The position numbers and the translations under genes were made by a program. From Methanobacterium sp. (GTDB lineage Archaea > Methanobacteriota > Methanobacteria > Methanobacteriales > Methanobacteriaceae), in NCBI GenBank assembly GCA_003151535.1, contig PLXT01000031.1, positions 1-43,012 on the forward strand: DNA of 43,012 bases, written 5' to 3'. Of this stretch, positions 15,074 to 23,647 are shown piece by piece; the stretch's first letter is position 1; each line of letters begins with the position of its first letter. Below the pieces are notes generated by a model, which made no database searches, was not told where the DNA came from, and saw only the letters and a program-made list of their open reading frames with translations.

Positions 15074-16165
15074 TTATTTCATGAATCTTATTTGCAGATT
15101 CAGTTTTATGTATGTTTTCCCGTTCTCATGATAAACCTTACAGAATTGATGTCTTTTAGTGTCTCCTCTTTCAAGTCTTGTATTATTGAATAAATAATCA
15201 CGGAATTGATTCATGTTAAAAAGATGATAACAAACTATTTCACCGTCTTCTTTTACGATAATATATCCTCCGAGTGTTTCTAATTTTCCGTCCCATGGGG
15301 TACTGGGCATCATTCCTAAAGCGACTGCAGCCATAAAGTCTTTGACATTATGGGCATATAGTTCAGGATTAAACGATCTTACGTCATTACTTAACGGATT
15401 TGATTCCTGAAGAATATTTACTATGTCTGAAACTTTATTATGTCCGCCCGAGTAATAAATTTTAAGTATTTCCGAAACCATCTCAGGCATTAATGTGTCT
15501 ACATACTGAAGATTTTTCTCGAATACTTTATTGTCTACGGAAGAAAATTTAAGCTTACCTCCGCTGGTATAAATTGCCTGAATTCTGTCCAGAAGTTTAG
15601 TACGTGTTTCTATGGCGTTTATTTCATCGGCATTGATATTACCGCCTTCAATTTCAAAGGTGAAATTAGTTGTTTTTCCCGCATTAAGTAAAGTCGGATC
15701 GGAGCCTACCAGTGATTTAACGCTGAATCCCATTTCCTGTTGGGTTCCCGTCGGAAGATCGTGTATCCTAAGCACGATATCCGTTTTTTTATTTGATTGG
15801 GATTTAATATTCGAGCATTCCAACTGTTCTTTTAACTCTTCCGCCTCTTTTATTTCAAATGTTTTATCGGAATCCTTAATTACTTTAAAGATACTTTTCA
15901 GTTTATTGCGGATTACGGATTTTTCAATAATCTTAAAGGTTCCGTCTGTTGGGTTAAATATTTTGATGTCTTCGGACTTTTCGTTAAGTTCGTAATTTCT
16001 TTCTTCGAAGCTGTTCTTGCCCGCTATTATTGCAAGAACAATATAAAAGATATTATCAATTTTATTTAAGTCTTCGTCTGCGGCATAAAGTCTCTGTTCA
16101 ACTAACAGTTTCAGTAAGACGTAAAATTCACTCCATTCGCCTTTATTTCCCGTTAGTCTGCTCAT
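15074..16165 (-). CDS. HpaII-family type II restriction endonuclease
   Basis: The 363-aa protein shows the HpaII-family core, GFSVKSLVGSDPTLLNAGKTTN at about residues 146-167, and an N-terminal GNKGEWSEFYVLLKLL segment. HpaII cuts CCGG, so this enzyme is likely to do the same, though specificity was not tested. Its ATG overlaps the stop of the methyltransferase by 4 bp (ATGA), which couples methylase before nuclease. The ART-like gene follows. Confidence 0.9.
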   Translation of the reverse strand: MSRLTGNKGEWSEFYVLLKLLVEQRLYAADEDLNKIDNIFYIVLAIIAGKNSFEERNYELNEKSEDIKIFNPTDGTFKIIEKSVIRNKLKSIFKVIKDSDKTFEIKEAEELKEQLECSNIKSQSNKKTDIVLRIHDLPTGTQQEMGFSVKSLVGSDPTLLNAGKTTNFTFEIEGGNINADEINAIETRTKLLDRIQAIYTSGGKLKFSSVDNKVFEKNLQYVDTLMPEMVSEILKIYYSGGHNKVSDIVNILQESNPLSNDVRSFNPELYAHNVKDFMAAVALGMMPSTPWDGKLETLGGYIIVKEDGEIVCYHLFNMNQFRDYLFNNTRLERGDTKRHQFCKVYHENGKTYIKLNLQIRFMK

Positions 16166-17076
16166 ATATTATCCAGTGCCTCCATCAGTTTAGCAGCATA
16201 TGCCTGAATTGCATATATTGCAACGCTGTTACCCAGTTGTTTCATTCTTTGTCTTTTGGAAACTTCATCAGGAAAAATAAAGTCATCGGGAAAGCCCATC
16301 ATTTTCGTTGCTTCCTCTACTGTTATTTTGTGATCAGTGCCATCTTCCATAAGATAATGGTCCCAATTTCGTCTGTCCTTAAGACCCGAATCCATTCCTC
16401 CGAGTCTCAGTGTATATCCGATTTCTTTATTAATTTTCTTACCGAATACATCTGAAAGCGTAAATTTCAATCCTGTTTTAGTTGGTTCTTCAAATTTCAC
16501 TCTATCTTTAATGTCTTTACGAAAACCGATCATATATAAACGGGGTCTGTGAGTCGGCAATCCGTAATCTGAGGCCCTAACGGAGTAAACGTTAAAAGAA
16601 TATCCGAGTTTTTTAATAATTCTTTCCATTTCCTTTATCGTATTTCCTCCGTCATGAGCTTTAAGACCTCTTACGTTTTCAATAAAATATGCCTTAGGTT
16701 GTCTGGCTTCCAAGATTCTTGCAATGTCATAAAACAAGGTGCCTCTGACCTTATCAAGAAATCCTTTTTTTTGACCTGCCTGACTGAACGGTTGACATGG
16801 AAAGCCTCCTGTAAGAATATCGAATTCCGGAATGTGTTCCTTAATTATGTCTTCAGATATAGTTACTTTTTTAATGTCTTCACCAAATATTTTCGGGTCC
16901 TTAAATAACTCGGGATGCTTGGGCTTGAAGTAGTTTTCGTAGGTAATCCTGCAATATTTTTCGTATTCGGAAACGTAGACGCATTTTGCACCAAGATTTG
17001 AGAAAGCAATGTGAAATCCGCCGATACCAGCAAATAAATCTATGAAAGTGAATTGTTTTTTTTTAGGCACAAGCAT
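16162..17076 (-). CDS. DNA (cytosine-5) methyltransferase
   Basis: The motifs are in the usual order: FIDLFAGIGGFHIAF (SAM binding, about 11-25), GGFPCQPFSQAG with catalytic Cys94, ENVRG (about 138-142), RPRLYMIGF, and the terminal QLGNSVA. At 304 aa it is a normal compact C5 methylase. The start at ATG 17076 fits family length; the frame also opens at a TTG at 17097, and TATAAT directly abuts the ATG, so the exact start is open. With the HpaII-type nuclease this should protect CCGG. Confidence 0.93.
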   Translation of the reverse strand: MLVPKKKQFTFIDLFAGIGGFHIAFSNLGAKCVYVSEYEKYCRITYENYFKPKHPELFKDPKIFGEDIKKVTISEDIIKEHIPEFDILTGGFPCQPFSQAGQKKGFLDKVRGTLFYDIARILEARQPKAYFIENVRGLKAHDGGNTIKEMERIIKKLGYSFNVYSVRASDYGLPTHRPRLYMIGFRKDIKDRVKFEEPTKTGLKFTLSDVFGKKINKEIGYTLRLGGMDSGLKDRRNWDHYLMEDGTDHKITVEEATKMMGFPDDFIFPDEVSKRQRMKQLGNSVAIYAIQAYAAKLMEALDNI

Positions 17077-17170
17077 ATTATACAATAACAAAATCAAATC
17101 TTAGCAGGAATCATCTTCGCCTTTTAAATATAGGGAATTTGCTTCATTCATTTAAATTAATCCGTACTAG

Positions 17171-18541
17171 CTAAGGAATTCGAATTTTTATTCTGTCCCA
17201 AGCTATACAAATATTACGTGAGTCTATAATATAAATCTCAACAAAATGTGTCCCTGTATACAATGTTGATTCTTCTTTTTCTTTACCTCCCAAGTCCCAG
17301 ATAATTTCCCCACGTTGTTGGCCTATGCGCGCAGCCTCACGTCCAGTATTCTTTACTTTCCACATGATTTTATAGTCCTCTGGGACATCGCTTTTAATTA
17401 TTTTAAATAGAAGTTTTGCCTTTTTTTGAATTAAAGGAAGTCTGCTGCTATAGTTATCTCGAAATCCTTTATTCTTAGTAACCCAAGCATCAATTTTTAC
17501 CCAATATCTTGAGTTTTCAAATGAAATACCAAAATCTCTTCTTAAATATTGTTCTTTGGGTGCAGTGAAAGTTTTGACAAATTCAACAATTTTTGAAAGA
17601 TCTAAACTAGTGCTTTTTTCGGTGGTAGGAAAATCTTCGCCGAAAATATTATTCCATAGATGAATTGATTCATTCTCATCCTGTGAAGCTAAGGCTTCTT
17701 GGGCTAATGCTAGAGTATCATTTACCGCATCCATAAAATGAACAAATTCAACTAAAGTCATGCTAGTTTTTAGAGTTTCTCCTGGAAGTCCGGGATCTTG
17801 TAGGGTGGGCACTTCGCTAAGACTCTCATAGTCACTAAATTGGTTACTGATATTATTCAATATCGCAATGAAATGCTCAGAATTTGTGTTAATACTTGCG
17901 TCAAACATATATCCAGTAAGAATTTCAAGCCAAAACCCTTTAGGTTTTGCTTTTTCTATTCCTGAATGTTGTTTCCACCAATGCTTCATTATCTTAACGA
18001 GAGGAACAAACATACCTTGACCATGTTGATCATCGTTAAGTGTGGAAGTAAAAATTAAATGACCCTTAGGATGACTTTCTACCCATTGATCATTTTCAGT
18101 ATCAGGCACTAGAAGTTTATCTTGATCAGTCCCAGTCAATACAACTGGAATAATATCTAAGGTTAATTCAATTTCTGGCTCATCTGGTAATGGGTCGATA
18201 ACTTGAATTGATTTTCGCTGATAATCAGTAGCTCCAGGATCTTTATATAAACGAGTAAGTGCTTTTTTAAGTTTGGGTAATACATTACTTGGCTTATCAT
18301 CCTCGCTTGCTGGATTAAAATTAGTAATAATTGCAATATCAACATCTTTGATATTTCCGTCAGCAGTATGCCGTGCATAAGAACCATAAAGAAAACTATT
18401 AATAACGTATTCAGAAAATTGTGAGTCATCGCTTTGAAGATAATCCCTTACTCTGGTATGTGCTTCAGCTGCATGGTTTTTATACCTAGAATCAGGTTCA
18501 ATATTCTCGAGAAATTTATCAAAAGCATCAGTAACAATCAT
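17171..18541 (-). CDS. CBASS CD-NTase (SMODS domain plus AGS-C sensor)
   Basis: The 456-aa protein has the nucleotidyltransferase signature LYGSYARHTADG (G53-S54), DVDIAI (D66, D68) and LTLDIIPVV (D128), giving the complete metal triad. The C-terminal domain (about 365-456: WKVKNTGREA, then TGTHFVEIYIIDSRNICIAW) matches the AGS-C sensor found on SMODS cyclases. CD-NTases make cyclic di- or trinucleotides on phage infection and so activate an effector. The upstream gene encodes a SAVED-type effector and overlaps it by 4 bp (ATGA). The nucleotide product cannot be deduced. Confidence 0.88.
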   Translation of the reverse strand: MIVTDAFDKFLENIEPDSRYKNHAAEAHTRVRDYLQSDDSQFSEYVINSFLYGSYARHTADGNIKDVDIAIITNFNPASEDDKPSNVLPKLKKALTRLYKDPGATDYQRKSIQVIDPLPDEPEIELTLDIIPVVLTGTDQDKLLVPDTENDQWVESHPKGHLIFTSTLNDDQHGQGMFVPLVKIMKHWWKQHSGIEKAKPKGFWLEILTGYMFDASINTNSEHFIAILNNISNQFSDYESLSEVPTLQDPGLPGETLKTSMTLVEFVHFMDAVNDTLALAQEALASQDENESIHLWNNIFGEDFPTTEKSTSLDLSKIVEFVKTFTAPKEQYLRRDFGISFENSRYWVKIDAWVTKNKGFRDNYSSRLPLIQKKAKLLFKIIKSDVPEDYKIMWKVKNTGREAARIGQQRGEIIWDLGGKEKEESTLYTGTHFVEIYIIDSRNICIAWDRIKIRIP

Positions 18542-19926
18542 AAATTTATATCTCCGAATGTATTATTTTTGAGTATCCCTGTTTTTAAATAGGTAGTTCT
18601 ATCTAAGCTTCTAAAATAAAGATGAATTTCAGTATTTAACGTATTAAGCTCATGACCGATTAATGTTGCTAAAGGCTTAGGAGCTGCTATAAAGAGGTGT
18701 ATGCGTTTTAACCCCAGGCTTTGAAAATTTTGTAACTTAGTAGCAATATCATTGGCAATAGAACTTGCGTGGGCGGAATTTTCTACCCTATTTCCGTTTA
18801 GAATACCATAGGATCTAAATAGAAAGGGTATGGTCCAACTTTTAACATATGTCATTATATCTGGAATAATATTTGTTTGTAATGTCATATTTACTACAAA
18901 TATTAAATCTTCCGCTGTTCTATCAGATACTAATATTGGTGGTAAAAAAGTTTCATTTACCTGTGATTGACATTTTGCAATGTCATTTTTATTAGAGGTT
19001 AAAAACATTTCCTTAAACTGAATATCAACTTCAAATCTATGTTTTCTCAAAATCTTCCCAATTATTAAAGCAAAATTAATTTCCAAATCTGAAAACATAA
19101 CAAGTCTTTTGGAAAAAAATGAATCCTGAAGAACAATCATGAGTTGATTAAGGGTCTTAACGAGATTTTTATAATTTTCTTCCAAGTTGTTTTCATCATT
19201 AAAATAACTTGAGGCGTCTATGCTCAGATCTACTTTTTGATCAAAAGTAATATTAGTATTTCTAGAAATACCTAGGTAGAGATTATAAGGTTGTGTGGGT
19301 TTGTACGCTTCACCCATATTGGAAATACATATTTCTTTTAATTTAGGTAATGTATGAGAAGCCTTAGTATTGTCTTCAAAATCACTTAATGTTAACAGTA
19401 AGGTCTTACGAGTATTAACTTCAGCATCAGGTATCTTAAATACCAAGGGGGCAACGACAGACAATTGATCACCATAATATTTATGAAATAAAAATTGATT
19501 ACTCATTACATATCTACTAATATCATCCCAAAACATTATAGAAATTAGTTTTAGTCCATTTTTTCGTCTTAATATGTTTATGTTTTGAACATGATTTATT
19601 ACTTTTTCTGAATTCTTTGCGCTCGTAACAAAATTATAATCATCTTTCTGGAAAGAGGATTTATTAAACTGTGCTAATTCACTATCGATTTCAGAGCAAA
19701 TTATTTTATCATCTATATCAATGACATGATTTTTGCACTGAATAACAATATTCGCGTTATTCACATAGTCTTTACCCGCAATTCCAATAATATCTATACC
19801 ATGTTGTTGTTGACCACTCCTACCGTATCTTTGAAGATTGGGGTTCTTAAATTTAAAAGCATAAAGATCTCTTATTAATTCTTCGAAGTCATTGGAGTTT
19901 TCTAATTTAGGTAATGAAAAATTCAT
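18538..19926 (-). CDS. Cap4-like CBASS effector: Mrr/REase domain plus SAVED
   Basis: Residues 1-150 form a PD-(D/E)xK nuclease of Mrr type: FEELIRDLYAF with Glu, then GIDIIG (D45) and IVIQCKNH (Q63-x-K65). The C-terminal half ends with KRIHLFIAAPKPLATLIGHEL, the SAVED-domain strand-loop that binds cyclic oligonucleotides. Fusion of a DNA nuclease to SAVED is the plan of Cap4, which degrades DNA when its signal binds. The gene starts 5 nt after the LexA-type stop and precedes the cyclase, so regulator, effector and cyclase form one unit. No Cap2/Cap3, HORMA or TRIP13 gene is present. Confidence 0.82.
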   Translation of the reverse strand: MNFSLPKLENSNDFEELIRDLYAFKFKNPNLQRYGRSGQQQHGIDIIGIAGKDYVNNANIVIQCKNHVIDIDDKIICSEIDSELAQFNKSSFQKDDYNFVTSAKNSEKVINHVQNINILRRKNGLKLISIMFWDDISRYVMSNQFLFHKYYGDQLSVVAPLVFKIPDAEVNTRKTLLLTLSDFEDNTKASHTLPKLKEICISNMGEAYKPTQPYNLYLGISRNTNITFDQKVDLSIDASSYFNDENNLEENYKNLVKTLNQLMIVLQDSFFSKRLVMFSDLEINFALIIGKILRKHRFEVDIQFKEMFLTSNKNDIAKCQSQVNETFLPPILVSDRTAEDLIFVVNMTLQTNIIPDIMTYVKSWTIPFLFRSYGILNGNRVENSAHASSIANDIATKLQNFQSLGLKRIHLFIAAPKPLATLIGHELNTLNTEIHLYFRSLDRTTYLKTGILKNNTFGDINL

Positions 19927-19931
19927 ATAAA

Positions 19932-20558
19932 TTAATCCAAACTTTGGATTACTGATACAACAATACCCTGTATTTGGAAATCAGCTTCTAAAATAATCGG
20001 TTTATGAATTGGATTTGTGGATTTTGGTTTCAAGATTACAACACTATCCGTTTTATGAAATTCTTTGATAGTGGCTTCTTCGTCTATTAGTGCGACTACT
20101 CTTTCTCCTTCTTGTGCCGTATTCTGTTGTCTTATTAAAACAAGATCTCCGTCATTTATTCCGGCTTCGTTCATAGAATCACCTTTAGCGTGCAGTAAAA
20201 AATACTTATTACCCGATGTTGCAAGATTAGTGGAAACCGGAATGTAAGCTTCAATATTTTGTTCAGCAAACATTGGCGATCCACAGGAGACAGTCCCAAT
20301 AATCGGAACATTTACGGTTTGTGCTCTATGTGGACCCAAATCTGGATTAAGCATGAGTTTATAATTACCGTTTTCGAATTTTTGAATAATTCCTTTACTT
20401 AAAAGAGCAAATAGAATATCTTGGGTAGATTTAACCGATTTAAGACCTAATTGTCTCATGAGTTCTCTTATTGAAGGAGTCCTACCCATGTGGACAACAT
20501 GATTTCTTATCAGTTTTATTGCTTCCAGTTGTCTTGGTGTTAGTTCGTCTTGGTTCAT
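19932..20558 (-). CDS. lexA: LexA-family self-cleaving repressor leading the CBASS operon
   Basis: The N-terminal winged helix LTPRQLEAIKLIRNH..GRTPSIRELMRQL (7-36) is the LexA DNA-binding domain. The S24 domain follows with a cleavage site of the Cys-Gly type (C92-G93), nucleophile Ser128 in GDSMNEAG and Lys165 in EEATIKEF. The ATG at 20558 is chosen because it starts the LexA domain and sits 9 nt after a -10 box; a longer frame to 20603 would run through the operator. It may be the host-type SOS repressor or a CBASS-specific one; the 5-nt spacing to the effector gene argues for the second. Confidence 0.88.
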   Translation of the reverse strand: MNQDELTPRQLEAIKLIRNHVVHMGRTPSIRELMRQLGLKSVKSTQDILFALLSKGIIQKFENGNYKLMLNPDLGPHRAQTVNVPIIGTVSCGSPMFAEQNIEAYIPVSTNLATSGNKYFLLHAKGDSMNEAGINDGDLVLIRQQNTAQEGERVVALIDEEATIKEFHKTDSVVILKPKSTNPIHKPIILEADFQIQGIVVSVIQSLD

Positions 20559-20560
20559 GG

Positions 20561-20576
20561 TGGTATAATTGTACCA
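20561..20576. promoter_or_regulatory. Putative LexA operator
   Basis: TGGTATAATTGTACCA is a 14/16 symmetric palindrome (TGGTA-N-AATT-N-TACCA). It overlaps the minus-strand -10 box TACAAT (20568-20573) of the lexA-CBASS operon. On the plus strand it contains TGGTATAAT, an extended -10 pointing to the macro-domain gene. It is the natural site for autorepression. Confidence 0.6.
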
Positions 20577-20626
20577 AATTTGAGTCAGCGTGTCAATATC
20601 CAAGCAAGTAGTGATATTATAAGCAT

Positions 20627-21208
20627 ATGGTAAAGATCATTTTAGAATCTGAAAATATATTATCTTTCAAAGGCGATGCTCTAATTTGCTTCTGTGATTC
20701 AGACCTTACATTAAAGAAAAATAACCGCATACTTCAAGCTTTCTTTGAAAAAACAAAATTAAATAGTTCTCAGAAAAATGTTGTTAATAAATCTTACTCT
20801 CAGAGTAAAGAGCAGGAAGATAATTTGCTCAAAGAATTATCAGCTATAGGATTTTGTGAAATAGGAAATGCCGTAATTACAAAAGCATACGATATTGATG
20901 TAAAGCATTTTATATTTGCTCCCTACTTAGACAACGACAATCCAAATGATAAATTAAACTTTGTTCTATTTCATCGGGCACTACGTTCTGCTTTTGCTTT
21001 GGCAAATTTATATGGAATAAAAAGTTTAGCTGTGCCAATACTTCGAACTAAAATACCAAAGAAAGAATTTATGGATAAAGTAATTTCGCAGGTATTTGAC
21101 ACCAAGAAAGAGGCAACACTAAACGAAAAAGAATTAACAGATATTATAATTGCGATTTCAAAAGAATTTGAAAATCAATCCTTAGAAGAAATATTTATAT
21201 ATAGATAA
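20627..21208 (+). CDS. Divergent macro-domain protein
   Basis: The 193-aa protein follows the macro-domain plan: GDALICFCDSDL near 16-27, IGNAVITKAYDIDVKHFIFAPY at about 81-102, FHRALRSAFALANLYGIKSLAVP at about 114-137. In macro proteins these positions bind ADP-ribose, but the usual Asn/Gly-rich loop is altered, so activity is uncertain. It is transcribed away from the lexA-CBASS operon, 68 bp from the lexA start, with TATTAT 6 nt before its ATG. It could reverse ADP-ribosylation or sense a nucleotide-derived signal. Confidence 0.6.
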   Translation: MVKIILESENILSFKGDALICFCDSDLTLKKNNRILQAFFEKTKLNSSQKNVVNKSYSQSKEQEDNLLKELSAIGFCEIGNAVITKAYDIDVKHFIFAPYLDNDNPNDKLNFVLFHRALRSAFALANLYGIKSLAVPILRTKIPKKEFMDKVISQVFDTKKEATLNEKELTDIIIAISKEFENQSLEEIFIYR

Positions 21209-21269
21209 TTTCATGAGTAATTTTATAATTTGACTTATTACTCTTTAAAAGAGTATATAAATACTTGAT

Positions 21270-22025
21270 ATGTTAATGCCACCATTCTTATATAAAAAGA
21301 AAAATAAGGATATTATTTCCGGTCAATTTTTCAAAGCATATGTAAAACATGGTGATCATTTTGTTTACGAGAAATTAAGGGTGTATGCAGACAAAACTGT
21401 TGCGGGTACTTATCTCCTCTATAATCTCCCTGTTGAACGGATATATAAGCATTTGTCAAAATTTATTCCTAAAATAGACAAGAAAGAATTAACTGGTATG
21501 CTAGGAAACGCATCTGACGAGAATATGAACGCTATTCCCTTTGAAGATTTTAAATATCTGGTCAGAAAAAATTTAGTCACATTAAATTATAAAGGGCCGG
21601 TCACAATAGAATCTTTTAACGAAGACCCCATTGAAGATGACAGTTATCTTATAAATGTTAATTGGAAAATCTCTAACGAAGATTTTCTAAAATCCATTGA
21701 GGATGTCTTCAGTAAACTTAATGATCAGCCAGATTCAATCAGACTTTTCCTGAATACTTTATGTGAATTTCTATTATCCTCAAAAGAGAAAAAAGAAATA
21801 TACAGGGAAAAACTGCACAAGGCTTATCTAAACGTTCCGAAATATCAAAGAGAAGATGTCTATATCCCAGATATTTCTATGGAAGGCAAAGATCCAGTAG
21901 GAGATATTCTACATAAAAGAAAAGGTAGAAAAGATTTTTATGATGAATTTGTTAAAGAATATGACGATATGTATTTTGAAAAAAAATATAAAACATTAGG
22001 TGCTAAAAATTCAAAGAGCAAATAG
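21270..22025 (+). CDS. Hypothetical protein, unknown
   Basis: The 251-aa soluble protein begins MLMPPFLYKKKNK and contains charged helical segments; the tail is strongly charged (KEYDDMYFEKKYKTLGAKNSK). No known motif, signal peptide or membrane helix was recognised. Two Met codons (21270, 21276) are possible starts; TATA-rich sequence at 21254-21261 lies 8 nt before the first. It follows the macro-domain gene on the same strand after 61 bp and ends before a strong terminator-like hairpin, so it may share the defence context. Confidence 0.55.
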   Translation: MLMPPFLYKKKNKDIISGQFFKAYVKHGDHFVYEKLRVYADKTVAGTYLLYNLPVERIYKHLSKFIPKIDKKELTGMLGNASDENMNAIPFEDFKYLVRKNLVTLNYKGPVTIESFNEDPIEDDSYLINVNWKISNEDFLKSIEDVFSKLNDQPDSIRLFLNTLCEFLLSSKEKKEIYREKLHKAYLNVPKYQREDVYIPDISMEGKDPVGDILHKRKGRKDFYDEFVKEYDDMYFEKKYKTLGAKNSKSK

Positions 22026-22090
22026 TTTTGTACCAAACCCCAATAAAACAAATTGACTTTCTAGCCACAGATATACAATTATTTAATTAA

Positions 22091-22129
22091 CGACTCACCG
22101 ATGGGGGCATCCGGATGTGGGTTGTTTTT
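22091..22129 (+). terminator. Intrinsic terminator after the 251-aa gene
   Basis: CGACTCAC (22091-22098) pairs with GTGGGTTG (22117-22124), allowing G-U pairs, around an inner GATG/CATC helix. TTTTTATTTT follows. It ends the plus-strand transcript and lies just before the convergent stop at 22128. Confidence 0.6.
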
Positions 22130-22709
22130 ATTTTAACGTCACCCAATATGACCACTTATCTTTGTCTATTAGTTTAAGTAAAAAGTTATAATTTAATTCC
22201 TTACCCTTGAAAGATAATTCTACTTCCTTGAGCTTCTTAATAATTTGCTTAAAAGATCCCTTATCGATAACTCTATATCCAGTTAAATCGTAACTTACCT
22301 TTTCTATATATCCTTTTTTCTTTGTGTTTTTGGGGAGACCGTTTTCGAAAACAAGAAATGAAGTTTTGTTTTCGTTTTTTAAAGGTTTAAAAAATGTAGT
22401 TTTAAAAACATAAGAATTTAGTTTTTTATAAAGTTCAAACTTACAATTGGTGAATAAAGTATCCTTATCAAACTCTTCAGCGCCTTTTATAAAATCTAAA
22501 CCCACAACACTTAAGTTAAGCATTGCTGTTTTAAATTTTCGTTCTTCAAATTCTTTGTCTAATACTGGTTTTTCTGAAAAGTCCGGTCCTTCAAGAATGT
22601 TTCTTTGTATTTTTAAGAAGTTAGATTTTAATGATTTTCTCTTTCGCTTATTAAAATAGATATCATTTTGAAATGTCTTTACCCCCTTTTTAATATCAAT
22701 TCCGTACAT
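22128..22709 (-). CDS. Hypothetical basic protein, unknown
   Basis: The 193-aa protein is rich in Lys and Phe (MYGIDIKKGVKTFQNDIYF, later KRKRKSLKSNFLKIQRNI) with no recognised domain. A GYIEKVSYDLTGYRVIDKGS stretch near residue 135 suggests a beta-rich core. The gene is single, with TAAAAT (22716-22721) 6 nt before its ATG on the minus strand, and diverges from the membrane protein at 22735. Confidence 0.55.
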   Translation of the reverse strand: MYGIDIKKGVKTFQNDIYFNKRKRKSLKSNFLKIQRNILEGPDFSEKPVLDKEFEERKFKTAMLNLSVVGLDFIKGAEEFDKDTLFTNCKFELYKKLNSYVFKTTFFKPLKNENKTSFLVFENGLPKNTKKKGYIEKVSYDLTGYRVIDKGSFKQIIKKLKEVELSFKGKELNYNFLLKLIDKDKWSYWVTLK

Positions 22710-22734
22710 GTTTGTATTTTATCACTTATATTAA

Positions 22735-23496
22735 ATGAATTTGTTAATATATACCTATACTATGATGGATTCAATAATGCATTATCCAATCACCTTTGGC
22801 GCTATAAAAAGAAAAATAATTGAGGTAATCGATGATATTAAATCCTGTAAAGTTAGGGCAATAATGCTTAAGGACAATTCTACAACAGAACAATTTGTTG
22901 TATTTATTGTTTTTTCTTTGATAATTTTCGGAATAATATTATTTAACTCTGTCAGTCAAGCGGACTTTTATTCACATACGTTAAATACACTACTTATTTC
23001 ATTAATCACTTTTATTATTTACTGTATATCAGATTATTTTTGGTATTCAAAAAACAAACAATATACTTATGAACGAAGTCTTCATGAAACAGAAATTATT
23101 AATGGTTTATTAGTTAAAACTAATATAAGTTTAATAGATACAAAATTAACTAAACAAGTACAAATACAGCTAGTTACTAATTATTATGCAAAAGAAATTA
23201 ATACATATATCTATCGATACTTAGGAGAAATAATATGTTTATTAATAGTTCTATTATGTATTAATCAGTTGTTTTTCTATTTTAATCTCGTGTTGTTCTT
23301 TGGAATGTTTGTTTACGATGCCTTGTATGCGAGAGGATCGACAACGCAAGCATTCGCAGACACTATATTATTACTAAGTTGTATTAAAGAGTTTAATAAG
23401 GAAGATCCTAAGAAATGTAAAAAATACATATTAGAAAATAAAAATAAAGAAATTAAGAATTTAAAAGAATTATATAAATTAGTATTAACTGAATAA
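22735..23496 (+). CDS. Four-TM membrane protein, unknown
   Basis: Paired membrane helices lie near residues 52-70 and 80-98, a charged middle part follows (NKQYTYERSLHETEIINGLL), then another pair near 163-197 and a Lys-rich tail. No family was recognised. The first ATG (22735) lies only 2 nt after TATATT, so translation may start at 22762 or 22765 (MMDSIMHYP), which would fit a transcript starting near 22740. Confidence 0.55.
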   Translation: MNLLIYTYTMMDSIMHYPITFGAIKRKIIEVIDDIKSCKVRAIMLKDNSTTEQFVVFIVFSLIIFGIILFNSVSQADFYSHTLNTLLISLITFIIYCISDYFWYSKNKQYTYERSLHETEIINGLLVKTNISLIDTKLTKQVQIQLVTNYYAKEINTYIYRYLGEIICLLIVLLCINQLFFYFNLVLFFGMFVYDALYARGSTTQAFADTILLLSCIKEFNKEDPKKCKKYILENKNKEIKNLKELYKLVLTE

Positions 23497-23515
23497 ATAA
23501 GAGTATAATTTATTT

Positions 23516-23647
23516 ATGACCGAATATGGAAAAATAAGTATTCACACAATAGGTTTTTTTAATCTTGCAAAAGAGAAAAGAAAACTAATTCTCAAACAGG
23601 TTCGATTGCGAAGACTTCGTGTCCTTGAGAGGCTTAAAAGGCAATAA
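23516..23647 (+). CDS. Possible 43-aa basic protein overlapping SRAP
   Basis: A short frame (MTEYGKISIHTIGFFNLAK, then a run rich in Lys, Arg and Leu) starts 6 nt after a perfect TATAAT (23504-23509). It overlaps the convergent SRAP gene by 63 bp at the 3' end. The promoter-to-ATG spacing matches the leaderless genes of this window, which is the main support. Confidence 0.3.
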   Translation: MTEYGKISIHTIGFFNLAKEKRKLILKQVRLRRLRVLERLKRQ

